Assembly (NCBI RefSeq): GCF_000158095.2 | Contig: NZ_CM011002.1 | Span: 1,317,228 to 1,381,227 of the forward strand | Source: Roseibium alexandrii DFL-11 | Lineage (GTDB): Bacteria; Pseudomonadota; Alphaproteobacteria; Rhizobiales; Stappiaceae | Direction of reading: 5' to 3' | Length of the DNA: 64,000 nt | Shown here: piece after piece, positions 1 to 8,818 of the stretch | Numbering within the stretch: the stretch's first letter is position 1 | How the letters are laid out: each line of letters opens with the position of its first letter | Notes under the pieces: model-generated | Database searches by the model: none | Told to the model about the DNA's origin: nothing | What the model saw: the letters and a program-made list of their open reading frames with translations, nothing else | Position numbers and translations under genes: made by a program

Positions 1-1800
1 CAGACAGCCCTCAATGAAGTCTTCAAGCTCAGCCATGAACTCGTCTTCCTTCATCGCAGCGACCGCTTGGTCAGCGTCGATCATCATGTTCCGGGTGTAG
101 TGAGCGATGGCTCCTGCGAGGCTGTCTACGCCGTCGTCATGAGACAGGCAACCACGGTCCCTGGTGATGTGTGTGAGCTGATAGAGAACGCTGTAGACGC
201 GCTCCTTATCGACGTCATGACGAAGCAATGACTCCGACACGACCAGCCTGTGAGTGGCTAGGACAGGCTCTAGAGTGTCGATGATCCGGGTCTCTTTCTG
301 ACCCTTCGCCCATTCACTCTCGACGACTGTACAGCCTCCTGGCCAGATCTTACCGAGGATCGGATTGAAGGCAGATACCCACATCCCCTGACCGAAGTTA
401 GGCTCGACCTCAACGGTGTTGACGTTGAACCGCTTGGCGTCCTTGGCGATGGCTACCATTGCCTTCTCAGGGTCTGCAATCTCAGCTCCCTGGTGGACCC
501 AGTACAGGATCCCGTTAAGAGCCTTGAGGATGGTCCAAGAGGTCTCATCCTTGCCTCGTCCGGACGGGTCAACGAACAGCACTGACTGCTCGTAATCCCT
601 CCACTCCTGGTCCACGAAGAGAGGACGCAGAAGGTAGTCCCCGGAGAAGCCCAGGTTGGGAATGTCCTTGATGACGTTTATCTTGTCTGAGTGACGTCCC
701 CACTGGATCGTGACAGGAGCCTTCGTTGGGTTACACTCAAAGACGATGAGGTCGTGCTGCCTTAGCGGATACCGCTCAGCGTCCGATAGGGACGTGTCGA
801 GCATGTACTGCAGGGCGAACGTTGACCGGCCCTTCGCCTCAATGGCGTTCATCTCTTCATCAGAGAACCGGGTGTCGATAGCGCGACCCTCACGAACCTC
901 ACTACGGTCTCTCATGTACCGCAGGTAAGGAGCCAGGATGTCGATCTCTTCACGACCCTCAGTGATGAGGACGTAGTTCTTCCGCTTGTCTGCTGTCGGG
1001 TATCTCACCGGGATGCAGAAGCAGCTGAAGCCCATTTCGATGACGAGGACGTTGTAGACCGACTCCTCTGTCTGAGGTGTCCCCAGGAAGATGATGTCGC
1101 CCTTGCCGTGTTCTGTCTTGGTGACCGGAACGAAGTCCGACAGGACCACGTTCAAGATACGTTGACGAGCCTCTTCCGTCTTGGAGTTGCTCTCGATCTC
1201 GATGTCATCAGCAATGAGTGTCGTGGCACGGGAACCGGTAATCTGACCGGTGATGCCTCGTGCAGTGACGCTGTGGGACTGGGACAGCGATGCCCCGGCG
1301 ACGTCGAACTCGTCAGCCTTGTCTCGTCGTGTCGCGCCCTCCTGGCGGTCCCCTTCGAGCAGCCAACGGATCTCAGGCATCGACTGAATGATGCCCTTGG
1401 TCTGGTCAACGAACTGCTTCGCCTTGCCTGACGAGGCCGATACGACCATGACCTTCTCGTCCTTGGGGTTCCTCATCAAGAGCCAGATAACGAAGGCTGC
1501 AGTGATGTAGGACTTCCCCAGGCCACGGAAGGCGCGGATGATGTCTTCTCTAAGGCCCTTGTGTCGGACCTGTCTCTCTTCCTCTGAGAGCTTCTCCCAT
1601 TCTAGGGAGTCAGCGCCGTACTGTAATCGGTGAGCGATCTCGTACTGGGCGCGTGTTGGTTCTGGTAGCCCAAGGTGTTCCCAGACGCGGTCGAGGAAGG
1701 CTGTAAAGCTCTCATAGAGAGGCCAATCCTCTTCCGGTCGGGTAACCACCCAATGGGGATAGCGCTCACCTTCGATCTCGTAGGTAAGCGGTTCAAGCAT
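1..1800 (-). CDS. Terminase large subunit (T7 gp19-like DNA maturase B), 3' end outside window
   Basis: Packaging ATPase/nuclease that, with the small subunit and portal, cuts concatemeric phage DNA and drives it into proheads. Reading the minus strand from the ATG at 1800, the frame is open to the window edge (600 codons), so the C-terminus is missing here. Visible features are an ATPase P-loop region (RAFRGLGKSYIT), a Walker B-like ADDIE, a FLGTPQTEES segment and an acidic FVDPSGRGKDETS segment typical of the C-terminal nuclease. It overlaps the end of the small subunit gene by 8 nt, which implies translational coupling. This is the last gene of the phage transcript visible here. I translated it by eye and the family is clear. 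Confidence 0.9.
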   Translation of the reverse strand, partial: MLEPLTYEIEGERYPHWVVTRPEEDWPLYESFTAFLDRVWEHLGLPEPTRAQYEIAHRLQYGADSLEWEKLSEEERQVRHKGLREDIIRAFRGLGKSYITAAFVIWLLMRNPKDEKVMVVSASSGKAKQFVDQTKGIIQSMPEIRWLLEGDRQEGATRRDKADEFDVAGASLSQSHSVTARGITGQITGSRATTLIADDIEIESNSKTEEARQRILNVVLSDFVPVTKTEHGKGDIIFLGTPQTEESVYNVLVIEMGFSCFCIPVRYPTADKRKNYVLITEGREEIDILAPYLRYMRDRSEVREGRAIDTRFSDEEMNAIEAKGRSTFALQYMLDTSLSDAERYPLRQHDLIVFECNPTKAPVTIQWGRHSDKINVIKDIPNLGFSGDYLLRPLFVDQEWRDYEQSVLFVDPSGRGKDETSWTILKALNGILYWVHQGAEIADPEKAMVAIAKDAKRFNVNTVEVEPNFGQGMWVSAFNPILGKIWPGGCTVVESEWAKGQKETRIIDTLEPVLATHRLVVSESLLRHDVDKERVYSVLYQLTHITRDRGCLSHDDGVDSLAGAIAHYTRNMMIDADQAVAAMKEDEFMAELEDFIEGCL

Positions 1801-2035
1801 TCGCGGCGCGATACTTCTCTAGCTTGGATGAAAGGTTCTTCGCCATAGGGATGACGTTCTCGTCTTCCTCTTGTCCAGCGAAGTCCTTGGCGACTTTTGC
1901 AGCGACCGACAGGATCTGTGCCGGGGCCGGGGTACGGATGACTTCTCCGTCCTCTGATAACTTCTGCTCACCATTCTCAATCCGGTCGATCAGATCATCG
2001 ATCAGGATTTCCTTGAGCTTCTTCACGTCAGCCAT
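1793..2035 (-). CDS. Terminase small subunit (T7 gp18-like DNA maturase A)
   Basis: 80-residue acidic, helical protein beginning MADVKKLKEILIDDLIDRI. Its size and its position directly before the large terminase match the T7 gp18 small subunit, which recognises packaging substrate and stimulates the large subunit. It overlaps the o-spanin gene upstream by 8 nt and the large terminase downstream by 8 nt, the usual compact late-operon layout. Function is assigned mainly from position and length. Confidence 0.75.
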   Translation of the reverse strand: MADVKKLKEILIDDLIDRIENGEQKLSEDGEVIRTPAPAQILSVAAKVAKDFAGQEEDENVIPMAKNLSSKLEKYRAANA

Positions 2036-2243
2036 TACAGGCGTCTATCTTCATTCCATGTTTGGTGATGTCCACCACCCACCGGCCCAGGTCAGGATCT
2101 GTTTGCGAGACGTCTTCGAGCGTGTCGATGACCTCTGCGCTGGGCCAGGGGAAGGCAGGACATTCAGTTACGGGAACGCCTACGCAGCTCTGCAATAGCA
2201 TCGCGAGTAGGCATGTTCCGACTATCAATGAGATCCGCTTCAC
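2028..2243 (-). CDS. o-spanin-like lipoprotein (Rz1-type)
   Basis: 71-residue secreted lipoprotein. A basic start (MKR), a hydrophobic stretch and the lipobox LLQSC put the lipidated cysteine near residue 20. The remainder is a short periplasmic peptide with further cysteines. The gene starts inside the 3' end of the upstream i-spanin-like gene in a different frame, the classic Rz/Rz1 overlap. It should anchor in the outer membrane and pair with the i-spanin to disrupt that membrane in the last lysis step. Function rests on architecture and context. Confidence 0.7.
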   Translation of the reverse strand: MKRISLIVGTCLLAMLLQSCVGVPVTECPAFPWPSAEVIDTLEDVSQTDPDLGRWVVDITKHGMKIDACNG

Positions 2244-2385
2244 GATGGAACTTGAGAGCCTTCTTGAAAGCAGCGTTCTCGGCCTTCACAGAGCCGTCAG
2301 CGCGTCCTTTGATGTAGACGACTAGACTGGCCAGGATAACGCCGAGAAGCTGTACAAGAGGCTCCCAGAGACCTTCTAGGATCAC
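2164..2385 (-). CDS. i-spanin-like membrane protein (Rz-type)
   Basis: 73-residue protein with one N-terminal transmembrane helix (residues about 8-26, rich in L, V and I) followed by a charged helical periplasmic region ending RRRSRN. The start is a GTG whose GTGA overlaps the stop of the upstream holin, so translation is coupled. The o-spanin gene starts within its 3' end, which supports an Rz/Rz1 pair. It is shorter than typical Rz proteins, so another small lysis role is possible. Confidence 0.6.
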   Translation of the reverse strand: MILEGLWEPLVQLLGVILASLVVYIKGRADGSVKAENAAFKKALKFHREADLIDSRNMPTRDAIAELRRRSRN

Positions 2386-2561
2386 TTGTCGGTCTTGGCG
2401 TTGCCGACGTTAAGCGCCAGCACATCCACGACCTTCCGGACCTTTGCGACCACAGCGTCGTCCTTGGGAGTCGGCGTGAGAGCAGCGATAGCGGAAGCAG
2501 CAGCGATCACAGCAGTGACCGCGATGAAAATGTTGTCGAGATTGGAAACGATCCAAGTCAT
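2382..2561 (-). CDS. Holin-like small membrane protein
   Basis: 59-residue protein read directly from the sequence. It starts MTWIVSNLDNIFIAVTAVIA, with one hydrophobic Ala/Ile-rich helix (residues about 10-27). A conserved-looking TPTPKDDAVVAKVRKVVDVL segment follows, and the protein ends NVGNAKTDK. A good Shine-Dalgarno (GAGGAA) sits 7 nt before the ATG. The TPTPKDD plus ALNVG pattern is, to my recollection, common in small holin-type proteins of alphaproteobacterial phages. It lies in the lysis cassette just before the spanin pair, so pore formation is the likely role. Confidence 0.65.
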   Translation of the reverse strand: MTWIVSNLDNIFIAVTAVIAAASAIAALTPTPKDDAVVAKVRKVVDVLALNVGNAKTDK

Positions 2562-2571
2562 AAAAAATTCC

Positions 2572-2787
2572 TCACTTTGGAAAAGGGAAATGGGACACCA
2601 CGTAGGATGCCCCTGCTCCGACTGCAGCAGCCCAGCCCGTCAGCGTAGCGCGGGACCGTTCGAGACTGCCTAGTCGTTTGTCATGGGTTGAGTGGGTTGC
2701 CTTCAGGTCTTGGATCTCTTGGAGAGCTGAGTCGAGCTTCCCGTCGATACGTCCAAGAAGGAGAAGGGTTTCGGTGTTGTCGGCCAC
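2572..2787 (-). CDS. Small coiled-coil membrane protein of the lysis region
   Basis: About 71 residues: an N-terminal coiled-coil (ETLLLLGRIDGKLDSALQEI onward) then a C-terminal hydrophobic Ala/Gly helix ending SHFPFPK. The layout resembles XhlA-type or other lysis-accessory proteins tethered by a C-terminal membrane helix. I chose the GTG at 2787, which overlaps the stop of the preceding gene (TAGTG). A GTG at 2799 would add four residues. Function is not certain; position places it in the lysis cassette. Confidence 0.5.
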   Translation of the reverse strand: MADNTETLLLLGRIDGKLDSALQEIQDLKATHSTHDKRLGSLERSRATLTGWAAAVGAGASYVVSHFPFPK

Positions 2788-3203
2788 TAGACCGGCCACC
2801 CAGCATTGATATCGACAGACGTGTCAGACTGATCAATCAGATCGGACAGAGACCTCTCGTGATCAAAACAAGCCTGGACGAAGTCACCAACAGCTTCACC
2901 GATGTTGATCATCTGATCAGCGGTAAGCGACACCCAGCCGTCTCGGCCTTTGAAGTTGATCATATATCCGGGGGCATCTTTCTTACGCTGAGCTTGTGCG
3001 TAGGCCCCGTTGATCATCGCCTGACTCTCACGAGAGGTGTCAATAAGAACGCCGTTCAAGATGAGACCACCAGTTTCGACTTCCCACCGCTTCGCAGCGA
3101 GAGCTTCCTTCTGGAGTTGTCGAGTCTTTTCTGGCGTTTCAGTGTATTCTGCGGCGACCTCTGGGGACAGCACGACCAGTTTGTCGTTAATGTAAGCTTT
3201 CAT
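2787..3203 (-). CDS. DUF4376-like protein, probable tail-fibre accessory
   Basis: About 138 residues. The middle to C-terminus (RWEVETGGLILNGVLIDTSR, then a GWVSLTADQM segment, then a FDHERSLSDLID helix) matches my memory of DUF4376. That domain is often fused to, or encoded next to, tail-fibre or fibre-assembly proteins. The gene directly follows the tail fibre. I start at the ATG at 3203 rather than the TTG two codons upstream. The Shine-Dalgarno is weak, so translation may depend on the fibre gene ending 9 nt before it. Confidence 0.6.
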   Translation of the reverse strand: MKAYINDKLVVLSPEVAAEYTETPEKTRQLQKEALAAKRWEVETGGLILNGVLIDTSRESQAMINGAYAQAQRKKDAPGYMINFKGRDGWVSLTADQMINIGEAVGDFVQACFDHERSLSDLIDQSDTSVDINAGWPV

Positions 3204-3212
3204 GGTCAATTA

Positions 3213-4484
3213 TTAATATCCGTACAGTCGAATACGACCTGCATCTACGTTACCGCCCTGAAACTTAAAGCGAATTGCATTGATCCCACCTACAGCTCGC
3301 CACTGTATCGCGTTGTTTAGGCTATAGCCGATAGCGAGCGGGTTGAGGTTGAAATCACCTGATCCAAGGATCGTCCCGGAGTTTTGATTGTAACCGGGAA
3401 CTATCAGACCGCCTGTCCATCCGTAACTTCCGTTTGCGCCTGACGAGTTGATCGCGTTATCAGCGTAGGACACGCCGTTGTCGTTACTCACCGCGATCCT
3501 AGCCGTGAAGTTCGCCGCCGCGTTGTCGTGACTGGCGTCCTCTATCACCATCAACAGGTGACTATACGTGGTCGGAAGGTTCGTAAACGCCACGAAAGGC
3601 ACTGCAGTAGTAACCTCTGTCTCGAACAACAGAGACATACCAGGAGCCGGTAGATTGAGCAGTTCTGACCCGTCTACAGCCGGGAGCTTGCCACCCTGAT
3701 CCAACTGGACCAAGTTGTCTGCACTTGTACCGACCGAAAGACCAGCACCAGCGACATTCGTCAGGTTCTCGCCAGAAATAGCTGGAAGCTTACCGTCGCC
3801 GTCCAGTTGTAGCAGATGCTCTGGTCCAGACCCGACAGGAAGTCCAGCCTTGAGCTGTCCTTCGGTCGTACTCCATTGCGGGACATGGTTGACAGTCACG
3901 CCAGACGGAGCAACCACAGCTCCAATGTCTTCTGCTGAAATACCTTGAAGAAGAGAAACAGCGTCAGAGATTGTGGAGATGTTGTCTGACACCGTGATGA
4001 TGTCGCTCGACAACGCCAAAACCTGATCATAAGTCGCTGTGAGTTCCGGCCTAAAGACGTTGTAGAGGAACGAATAGGTGATGACGTCAGTACCGGCTTC
4101 CGGATCACCGACGTTGGTCAGCTTGTAACCCAGTGCGTCCCAAGACAGACCAGACCTGCCGATAATATCCGTCGTCTTATCAACCGCTTCTTGAGCGAGA
4201 TAGAACGCTTGTTTGCTGTCGAGGTTCAGAACCTCTTCAGGAAGGATCGCTGGGGTCTGGTAATCCACCAAACGAGCGTCAGGCGACGAGCTGCGCTGGA
4301 TCCGCACAACAGCATCGATAGCCGGTGCGGGAGAGATCTGAACGGTCGCGTCATTCGTCCAAGTGAATGACGTGTCAACACCGTCAACAAGTACGGATAC
4401 GTGTTCCGGCTTTAGATACGGGAACGAGACCGCAAAGTTGGTTGTCGAGCCATCGCCAAGATGCTCAACGAATGAGTTTGCCAT
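3213..4484 (-). CDS. Tail fibre protein (T7 gp17 N-terminal type)
   Basis: 423-residue receptor-binding fibre. The N-terminal 110 residues (DGSTTNFAVSFPYLKPEHVS, RIQRSSSPDARLVDYQ, then DSKQAFYLAQEAVDK) are the T7 gp17 N-terminal domain that docks the fibre on the tail. The centre has two repeats with a GTSADNLVQLDQGGKLPAVD-like pattern, typical of fibre shafts. The C-terminus (about residues 280-423, Asn/Gly rich) is the likely host-binding domain. A terminator precedes the gene, and a GGAAAAC Shine-Dalgarno lies just upstream of the ATG. Confidence 0.85.
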   Translation of the reverse strand: MANSFVEHLGDGSTTNFAVSFPYLKPEHVSVLVDGVDTSFTWTNDATVQISPAPAIDAVVRIQRSSSPDARLVDYQTPAILPEEVLNLDSKQAFYLAQEAVDKTTDIIGRSGLSWDALGYKLTNVGDPEAGTDVITYSFLYNVFRPELTATYDQVLALSSDIITVSDNISTISDAVSLLQGISAEDIGAVVAPSGVTVNHVPQWSTTEGQLKAGLPVGSGPEHLLQLDGDGKLPAISGENLTNVAGAGLSVGTSADNLVQLDQGGKLPAVDGSELLNLPAPGMSLLFETEVTTAVPFVAFTNLPTTYSHLLMVIEDASHDNAAANFTARIAVSNDNGVSYADNAINSSGANGSYGWTGGLIVPGYNQNSGTILGSGDFNLNPLAIGYSLNNAIQWRAVGGINAIRFKFQGGNVDAGRIRLYGY

Positions 4485-4497
4485 TTGTTTTCCTATG

Positions 4498-4522
4498 AAA
4501 AAGGAGGCCCGAAGGCCCCCTC
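4498..4522 (-). terminator. Intrinsic terminator before the tail fibre gene
   Basis: On the minus strand, GGGGGCC-TTCG-GGCCTCC forms a 7-bp stem (one G-U pair) with a TTCG tetraloop, followed by TTTTTC. It lies between the large internal virion protein and the tail fibre. Confidence 0.8.
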
Positions 4523-4528
4523 AATTGA

Positions 4529-7500
4529 TTATTCGATAAGAAGGTTTTCACCGACCCTGATCAGCTGCTGGAGAGGTAAGAGGGATCGAAGCTTCTCGAA
4601 GCCCTTCTCCGTGTCTCCGTCAGCGAAGGCCATTGCCATGCCGCCAGCGTCTTCGAAGGTCGAGACGCTCGGTCCTAGCAGCGACTCCCACCACTGGTTC
4701 CTGATGAACCGGCTGGAGGCTCCAGGCAGGACATCCATACCCAGTGCGTCGTTGACGCTGCTGCCGAACATCTTCAAGCCCATGTCCGCGTAAGGAGACA
4801 TCCACGAGGCCAGACCTGACCGGTCGATAGCTTCGTACATGAGATCCTTGGCATCACGCTCGAACGGATCCTTGCCGTACAACGCCGCTCTCAGAACGGT
4901 GATGGCAAACCCGAGGGCAACCATCTGCGCTGCGGCCCAGGCGAAACGAGTGTCAGACGGATCGACATGACGTGCTTGATACATCGGCTGGATGACCCGG
5001 TTAGCTGCAGCAAAGCCAAACGACTGGAACTGCAGAAGGAACCGGCCAAGCTCCGTGGACATCACCAACGGACGGTCAGCGATACCTGGAGTGATCACAG
5101 CGCGGTCTTGAGTGTTCCGCATGATCCGGCGAAGAACCTGCTGCGCCTGGAGGTCTACGCTGTTCTTTCCCCATTGCTCGAAGTCAGGCAGGAAGACATC
5201 GTCTTCAAGCTGTCCGTCAATGTCGAAATACTTACGCAGAAGCTGTGCTTCGTAGTCCCCAAGACCAAGTGCAGTAAAGCGGGCCTTATCTATGTCGGAA
5301 AGACCGCCTTGTCCGGGCGATTTGTCCCAGTTTTTCACGGCTTTATTCAGCTCTTGGAGCTGCATGATGGACGCAATACCTTTGGTGGTTGCGTTCCACC
5401 CGGCCATGAGGTTCACGACCGACAGTTTGTCAGCCATGTACCGGGTCGTGGAGTCGATACCCTGGGTGATCTTGTGCGTCTTGGAGCCTTGCTTACCGAT
5501 GCCGCCGCGACCACCCTCATGGATGTCGTAGAGAGCATGTGTACGGCTCCGAAGCAGCATGAACTCACTGGCCGTGATGATCGTCCGCAGCTGAGCCTTG
5601 TCCATGTCCTTCAAGGTGGTTCGCCAAGCCTTTGCGGCCTTCGTGAACTCCTTGGAGAACGGGCGCTTCCCAGTGGTGAAGTAGATCTGCGCGAGATCCG
5701 TGAAGGAACTCGTTACGAACAGTCCACCAAACCGCAGAAGAGACCAGCGACGGAAGTTCCGACTGGCGTATACCCAGACGCTGTCTGGATTGTCAGGCAT
5801 GTCGTAGTGCCCGCTCAGACGTCCGACCATTGCTTCCAGATCCTTCCGGCCTTGATCCATCTCGGACCTAAGCTTTCCAGCTTCCTTCTTGTCACCCGAT
5901 TGTTCCGCTGTTGCGATACGGTTCTCGTAATCCGCACGGATCGGATCCCACATCTCCTCGACGTTATCGGTACCGACAGTCTTCCGGAGAGCCACACGAG
6001 AACCAACGTCCCTGAAGTACCGGTCGTAGATGGACATCAGATCGGTGTCTAACCAACCCTTCTCCATCATCCGCCGCTTCTCTTCAGCTGTCAGCTTGAT
6101 CGTCCGTGACTTCTGCCGACCAGACTCCATCAGCTCCGAAGGCATTCCGCCCCAGGGAGTGCGAGGACTCTTTGCGAGCGCCTTGACCATCTCGTCAACA
6201 CGTTCACGAGCTGTCTTACCCTTGATCATCTTCTTGTAGGCAGACTTGGCCGACTTCAGCTCCTTGCCCTGCTCTTTGAGCCGGTCGCGGAGGTCTTTAC
6301 GAGCGATCTCAGCGTTGGCCTTGAGATCCTTCACCTTTGCCCTGTTGGCTTCGATGTTGTCCAGTTTGGTCTGGATCCGATCAACCCGGATTGAAAGCCG
6401 CTCGAACTCTTTGTTGGCGGTCTTCAGCTCCAGTTCACGCTGCCGTGCGCGTTCCTCGATACGAGCCAGTCGCGGTGTCTCTTTGACCTTCGGCTGAGAT
6501 GCCATAGACCGATGAAGACGCGCTTCAGCTGTCGCCAGATCGGACACGAGCTTCTGGTAGGTCTCGTCATAGGAGAACGACGACTGGAAGTCGCTGTCAG
6601 CCCATCGACCCTTCGCTCGGTCTGCGTTCCGGACCTCATTCATCCGGCCCGAGATATGAGCGAACAGACGCTGTTCAGCCTCTGTCACACCTTCCTCTGC
6701 CTTCCGAATGGTCACCGGAGCGTCAGTCTCCAGAGACAGGCGTTCGAGTGTCATCGTGCGAGCTGCTTCCGCAGCCGTGGTCAGAGCGTTCTGCTCAGCC
6801 TTGATGAGAGACACTTCGGCCCGCTGGAGTTCCGCCATGTTGACGGACAGTCGAGCAGCTTGGTTGATGCTCTTCATGTTCCAGTTCCGCAGAGCGGTCG
6901 TGGCCTTCTGAGCGAGCTTCTCGATACCACCCTGGCGACGGGCGATCTTCCGACCCTTCACGTCTGTTCCCAGATCCGCGATGTCACCCTTGAGAGTGTC
7001 CTTGGTCGTCTTCACGCTGTCTTCCGCCAGTCTGACACGCTCTTCAGCAGCGTCCAGGCGGTCGAAGTATTTCAGGTCTGTGTATTCGGTCGTGACCCGT
7101 TCCTTGAAGGCTGGATCGCTGTCGAACTCAGCTCTTGTCATCCCCGGATAGTTGTCCGTGATGAACTCGTCAGGGATCTCCCCTTCGAGCCTCTCCATGA
7201 AGTCCGCTTTGAACTCGTTAAGATCGCGCACGATATTATCGTACACCCACAACTGAGGCATACCGTACTCGCCTTCGATCTGATCTGGAGTGATCATACC
7301 GGTCGCGATCATATCGTCCACGATCTTTTGGTTGACCTCGTCAAACTTGCCGGAGACCGTCTCGACACGAGACAGGATTTTGTCAGCGTTTTCCTCACCA
7401 AACCGTTCTACCAGACCGGCCCGATCTGCGTCGTTGATCATCCCGTGCATCTGGTAAACCGTCAGCTGATGGAACTCCTGAGGAGACATTTCATGCTGGA

Positions 7501-8818
7501 ACCGGGAGCTGCCTGTGATGTTCTCTGCAGCGGACCCGAAGTCGGCTTTGAGATCGCCCAGGAACTGGCTTGTCTTGTTGTCGCCGTCCACCAGACCGAT
7601 GTCGATGAGCGTCTTGCGGTACTCTGTTTCCAGAGTGTTCATGACGTCGATCTGAGTGTCCTCAAGGAACTGCCCGAGAGCGTCTTCAGCGGACATCACA
7701 TCAGCCTCGCCACGGAGGTGGTTCTTGGTGATAGTGCCGCCCTTGTTGACGATCTTCATGAACAGACCACGAGCGTTCGGATTGGACATCCGGAAGATCC
7801 GGCCAAGGGGTGTCGCACGGGCGAACCAGTTCACACCACCAACAGCTGTCGCTTGGTCTTCGAGATCTTCGACAGGAGCGTCAGCACTCAGTCCAGCGGG
7901 TCGTGGACCCTGGCCGAGGGGTTGGTTAGGAGCGTCTTCAGGATCGATTGTGATGGTCACGACGTCGTCACTGTCCATGTCCTCGATCTGACCGGCTTCC
8001 ACCTTGATTGCTGTCGGACGGCGACCTTCCGCAACCTCCACTTCACCGTCTTCCTTGACGATGATCTTCTCGCTCTCTTCAACAGTCTCGCCCAGGTTCT
8101 GGGAAACGATGACCGGCTCCGGATCCCCGGAGAACATCTTCTCGGCCCGTTCCGGATCCTTGGAGAGAGCTGTGCCCATACGGGCGAGCTTATTCGACCC
8201 GGCTCCGATGCCTCCACCGAGGAGACCACCGGTCGCAATGCCCATGAAGACGTCGCTAGGGGTTCTTGTAGCCTGCTGTGAGTACAGATAGCCCTCAGTT
8301 AGGGCGGATGATGCAGCGACCGCTGTACCGGCCTTCAGGGCCGATTTGAGGGCCTTCTCGCCCTTCTTGAACTGGCCGAGGAAAGGGATCACGGTCAGCA
8401 GATCGACATCAGCCAGGGTAGACGCGACACCAAGGACGGTACCGAGGGTGTTACCGTTCTGAATGATCCGTTGTTTTTCGAGATCCTGACGCGCCCGGCT
8501 GACCTTGTCTTCGAACCGTTCAGGGCTGTAGACGTCGTCGAAATATCCGTTCAGCAGCAGCGGCTCGATGTCCTGGTACTGCTCCTGATTGTTCTTGTAA
8601 TAGGTGAAGGGGTTGAACCCCGCCTCCTTGCGCTCTGAGAAGTCGTTAATAGCACCGTTGTCGAGCGCCTCACCCACGTTGGTTTCAGAGGTGTACCACG
8701 CGCCGACTGTCTCTCCGGTTCCGGAGGTCCGCTGTCCTACTTCAGGACCACGACGATGGAGGAGGTTAGATCGGACGCGGTTGACCGCGCCCTCTCTTTG
8801 GTTGGGTTTAAATTCCAA
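4529..8818 (-). CDS. Large internal virion protein (T7 gp16-like)
   Basis: 1429-residue protein in the position of T7 gp16, the ejected core protein that helps pull DNA into the cell. The first 100 residues are polar. Two Ala/Gly-rich hydrophobic patches (residues about 120-200) could insert into membrane. Residues about 590-870 are long charged coiled-coil (ERARQRELELKTANKEFERL region). The C-terminal third is globular. I do not see a transglycosylase active site; in this phage the murein-cutting domain seems to sit on the neighbouring gp15-like protein. The start is TTG directly after the previous stop, with GGAG upstream. Confidence 0.8.
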   Translation of the reverse strand: MEFKPNQREGAVNRVRSNLLHRRGPEVGQRTSGTGETVGAWYTSETNVGEALDNGAINDFSERKEAGFNPFTYYKNNQEQYQDIEPLLLNGYFDDVYSPERFEDKVSRARQDLEKQRIIQNGNTLGTVLGVASTLADVDLLTVIPFLGQFKKGEKALKSALKAGTAVAASSALTEGYLYSQQATRTPSDVFMGIATGGLLGGGIGAGSNKLARMGTALSKDPERAEKMFSGDPEPVIVSQNLGETVEESEKIIVKEDGEVEVAEGRRPTAIKVEAGQIEDMDSDDVVTITIDPEDAPNQPLGQGPRPAGLSADAPVEDLEDQATAVGGVNWFARATPLGRIFRMSNPNARGLFMKIVNKGGTITKNHLRGEADVMSAEDALGQFLEDTQIDVMNTLETEYRKTLIDIGLVDGDNKTSQFLGDLKADFGSAAENITGSSRFQHEMSPQEFHQLTVYQMHGMINDADRAGLVERFGEENADKILSRVETVSGKFDEVNQKIVDDMIATGMITPDQIEGEYGMPQLWVYDNIVRDLNEFKADFMERLEGEIPDEFITDNYPGMTRAEFDSDPAFKERVTTEYTDLKYFDRLDAAEERVRLAEDSVKTTKDTLKGDIADLGTDVKGRKIARRQGGIEKLAQKATTALRNWNMKSINQAARLSVNMAELQRAEVSLIKAEQNALTTAAEAARTMTLERLSLETDAPVTIRKAEEGVTEAEQRLFAHISGRMNEVRNADRAKGRWADSDFQSSFSYDETYQKLVSDLATAEARLHRSMASQPKVKETPRLARIEERARQRELELKTANKEFERLSIRVDRIQTKLDNIEANRAKVKDLKANAEIARKDLRDRLKEQGKELKSAKSAYKKMIKGKTARERVDEMVKALAKSPRTPWGGMPSELMESGRQKSRTIKLTAEEKRRMMEKGWLDTDLMSIYDRYFRDVGSRVALRKTVGTDNVEEMWDPIRADYENRIATAEQSGDKKEAGKLRSEMDQGRKDLEAMVGRLSGHYDMPDNPDSVWVYASRNFRRWSLLRFGGLFVTSSFTDLAQIYFTTGKRPFSKEFTKAAKAWRTTLKDMDKAQLRTIITASEFMLLRSRTHALYDIHEGGRGGIGKQGSKTHKITQGIDSTTRYMADKLSVVNLMAGWNATTKGIASIMQLQELNKAVKNWDKSPGQGGLSDIDKARFTALGLGDYEAQLLRKYFDIDGQLEDDVFLPDFEQWGKNSVDLQAQQVLRRIMRNTQDRAVITPGIADRPLVMSTELGRFLLQFQSFGFAAANRVIQPMYQARHVDPSDTRFAWAAAQMVALGFAITVLRAALYGKDPFERDAKDLMYEAIDRSGLASWMSPYADMGLKMFGSSVNDALGMDVLPGASSRFIRNQWWESLLGPSVSTFEDAGGMAMAFADGDTEKGFEKLRSLLPLQQLIRVGENLLIE

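Noticed and set aside
6512..8281. 589-codon plus-strand open frame
   Set aside because: Antisense to the gp16-like gene. His/Val/Leu-biased shadow with no ribosome site or domain; the minus-strand gene is in full operon context.
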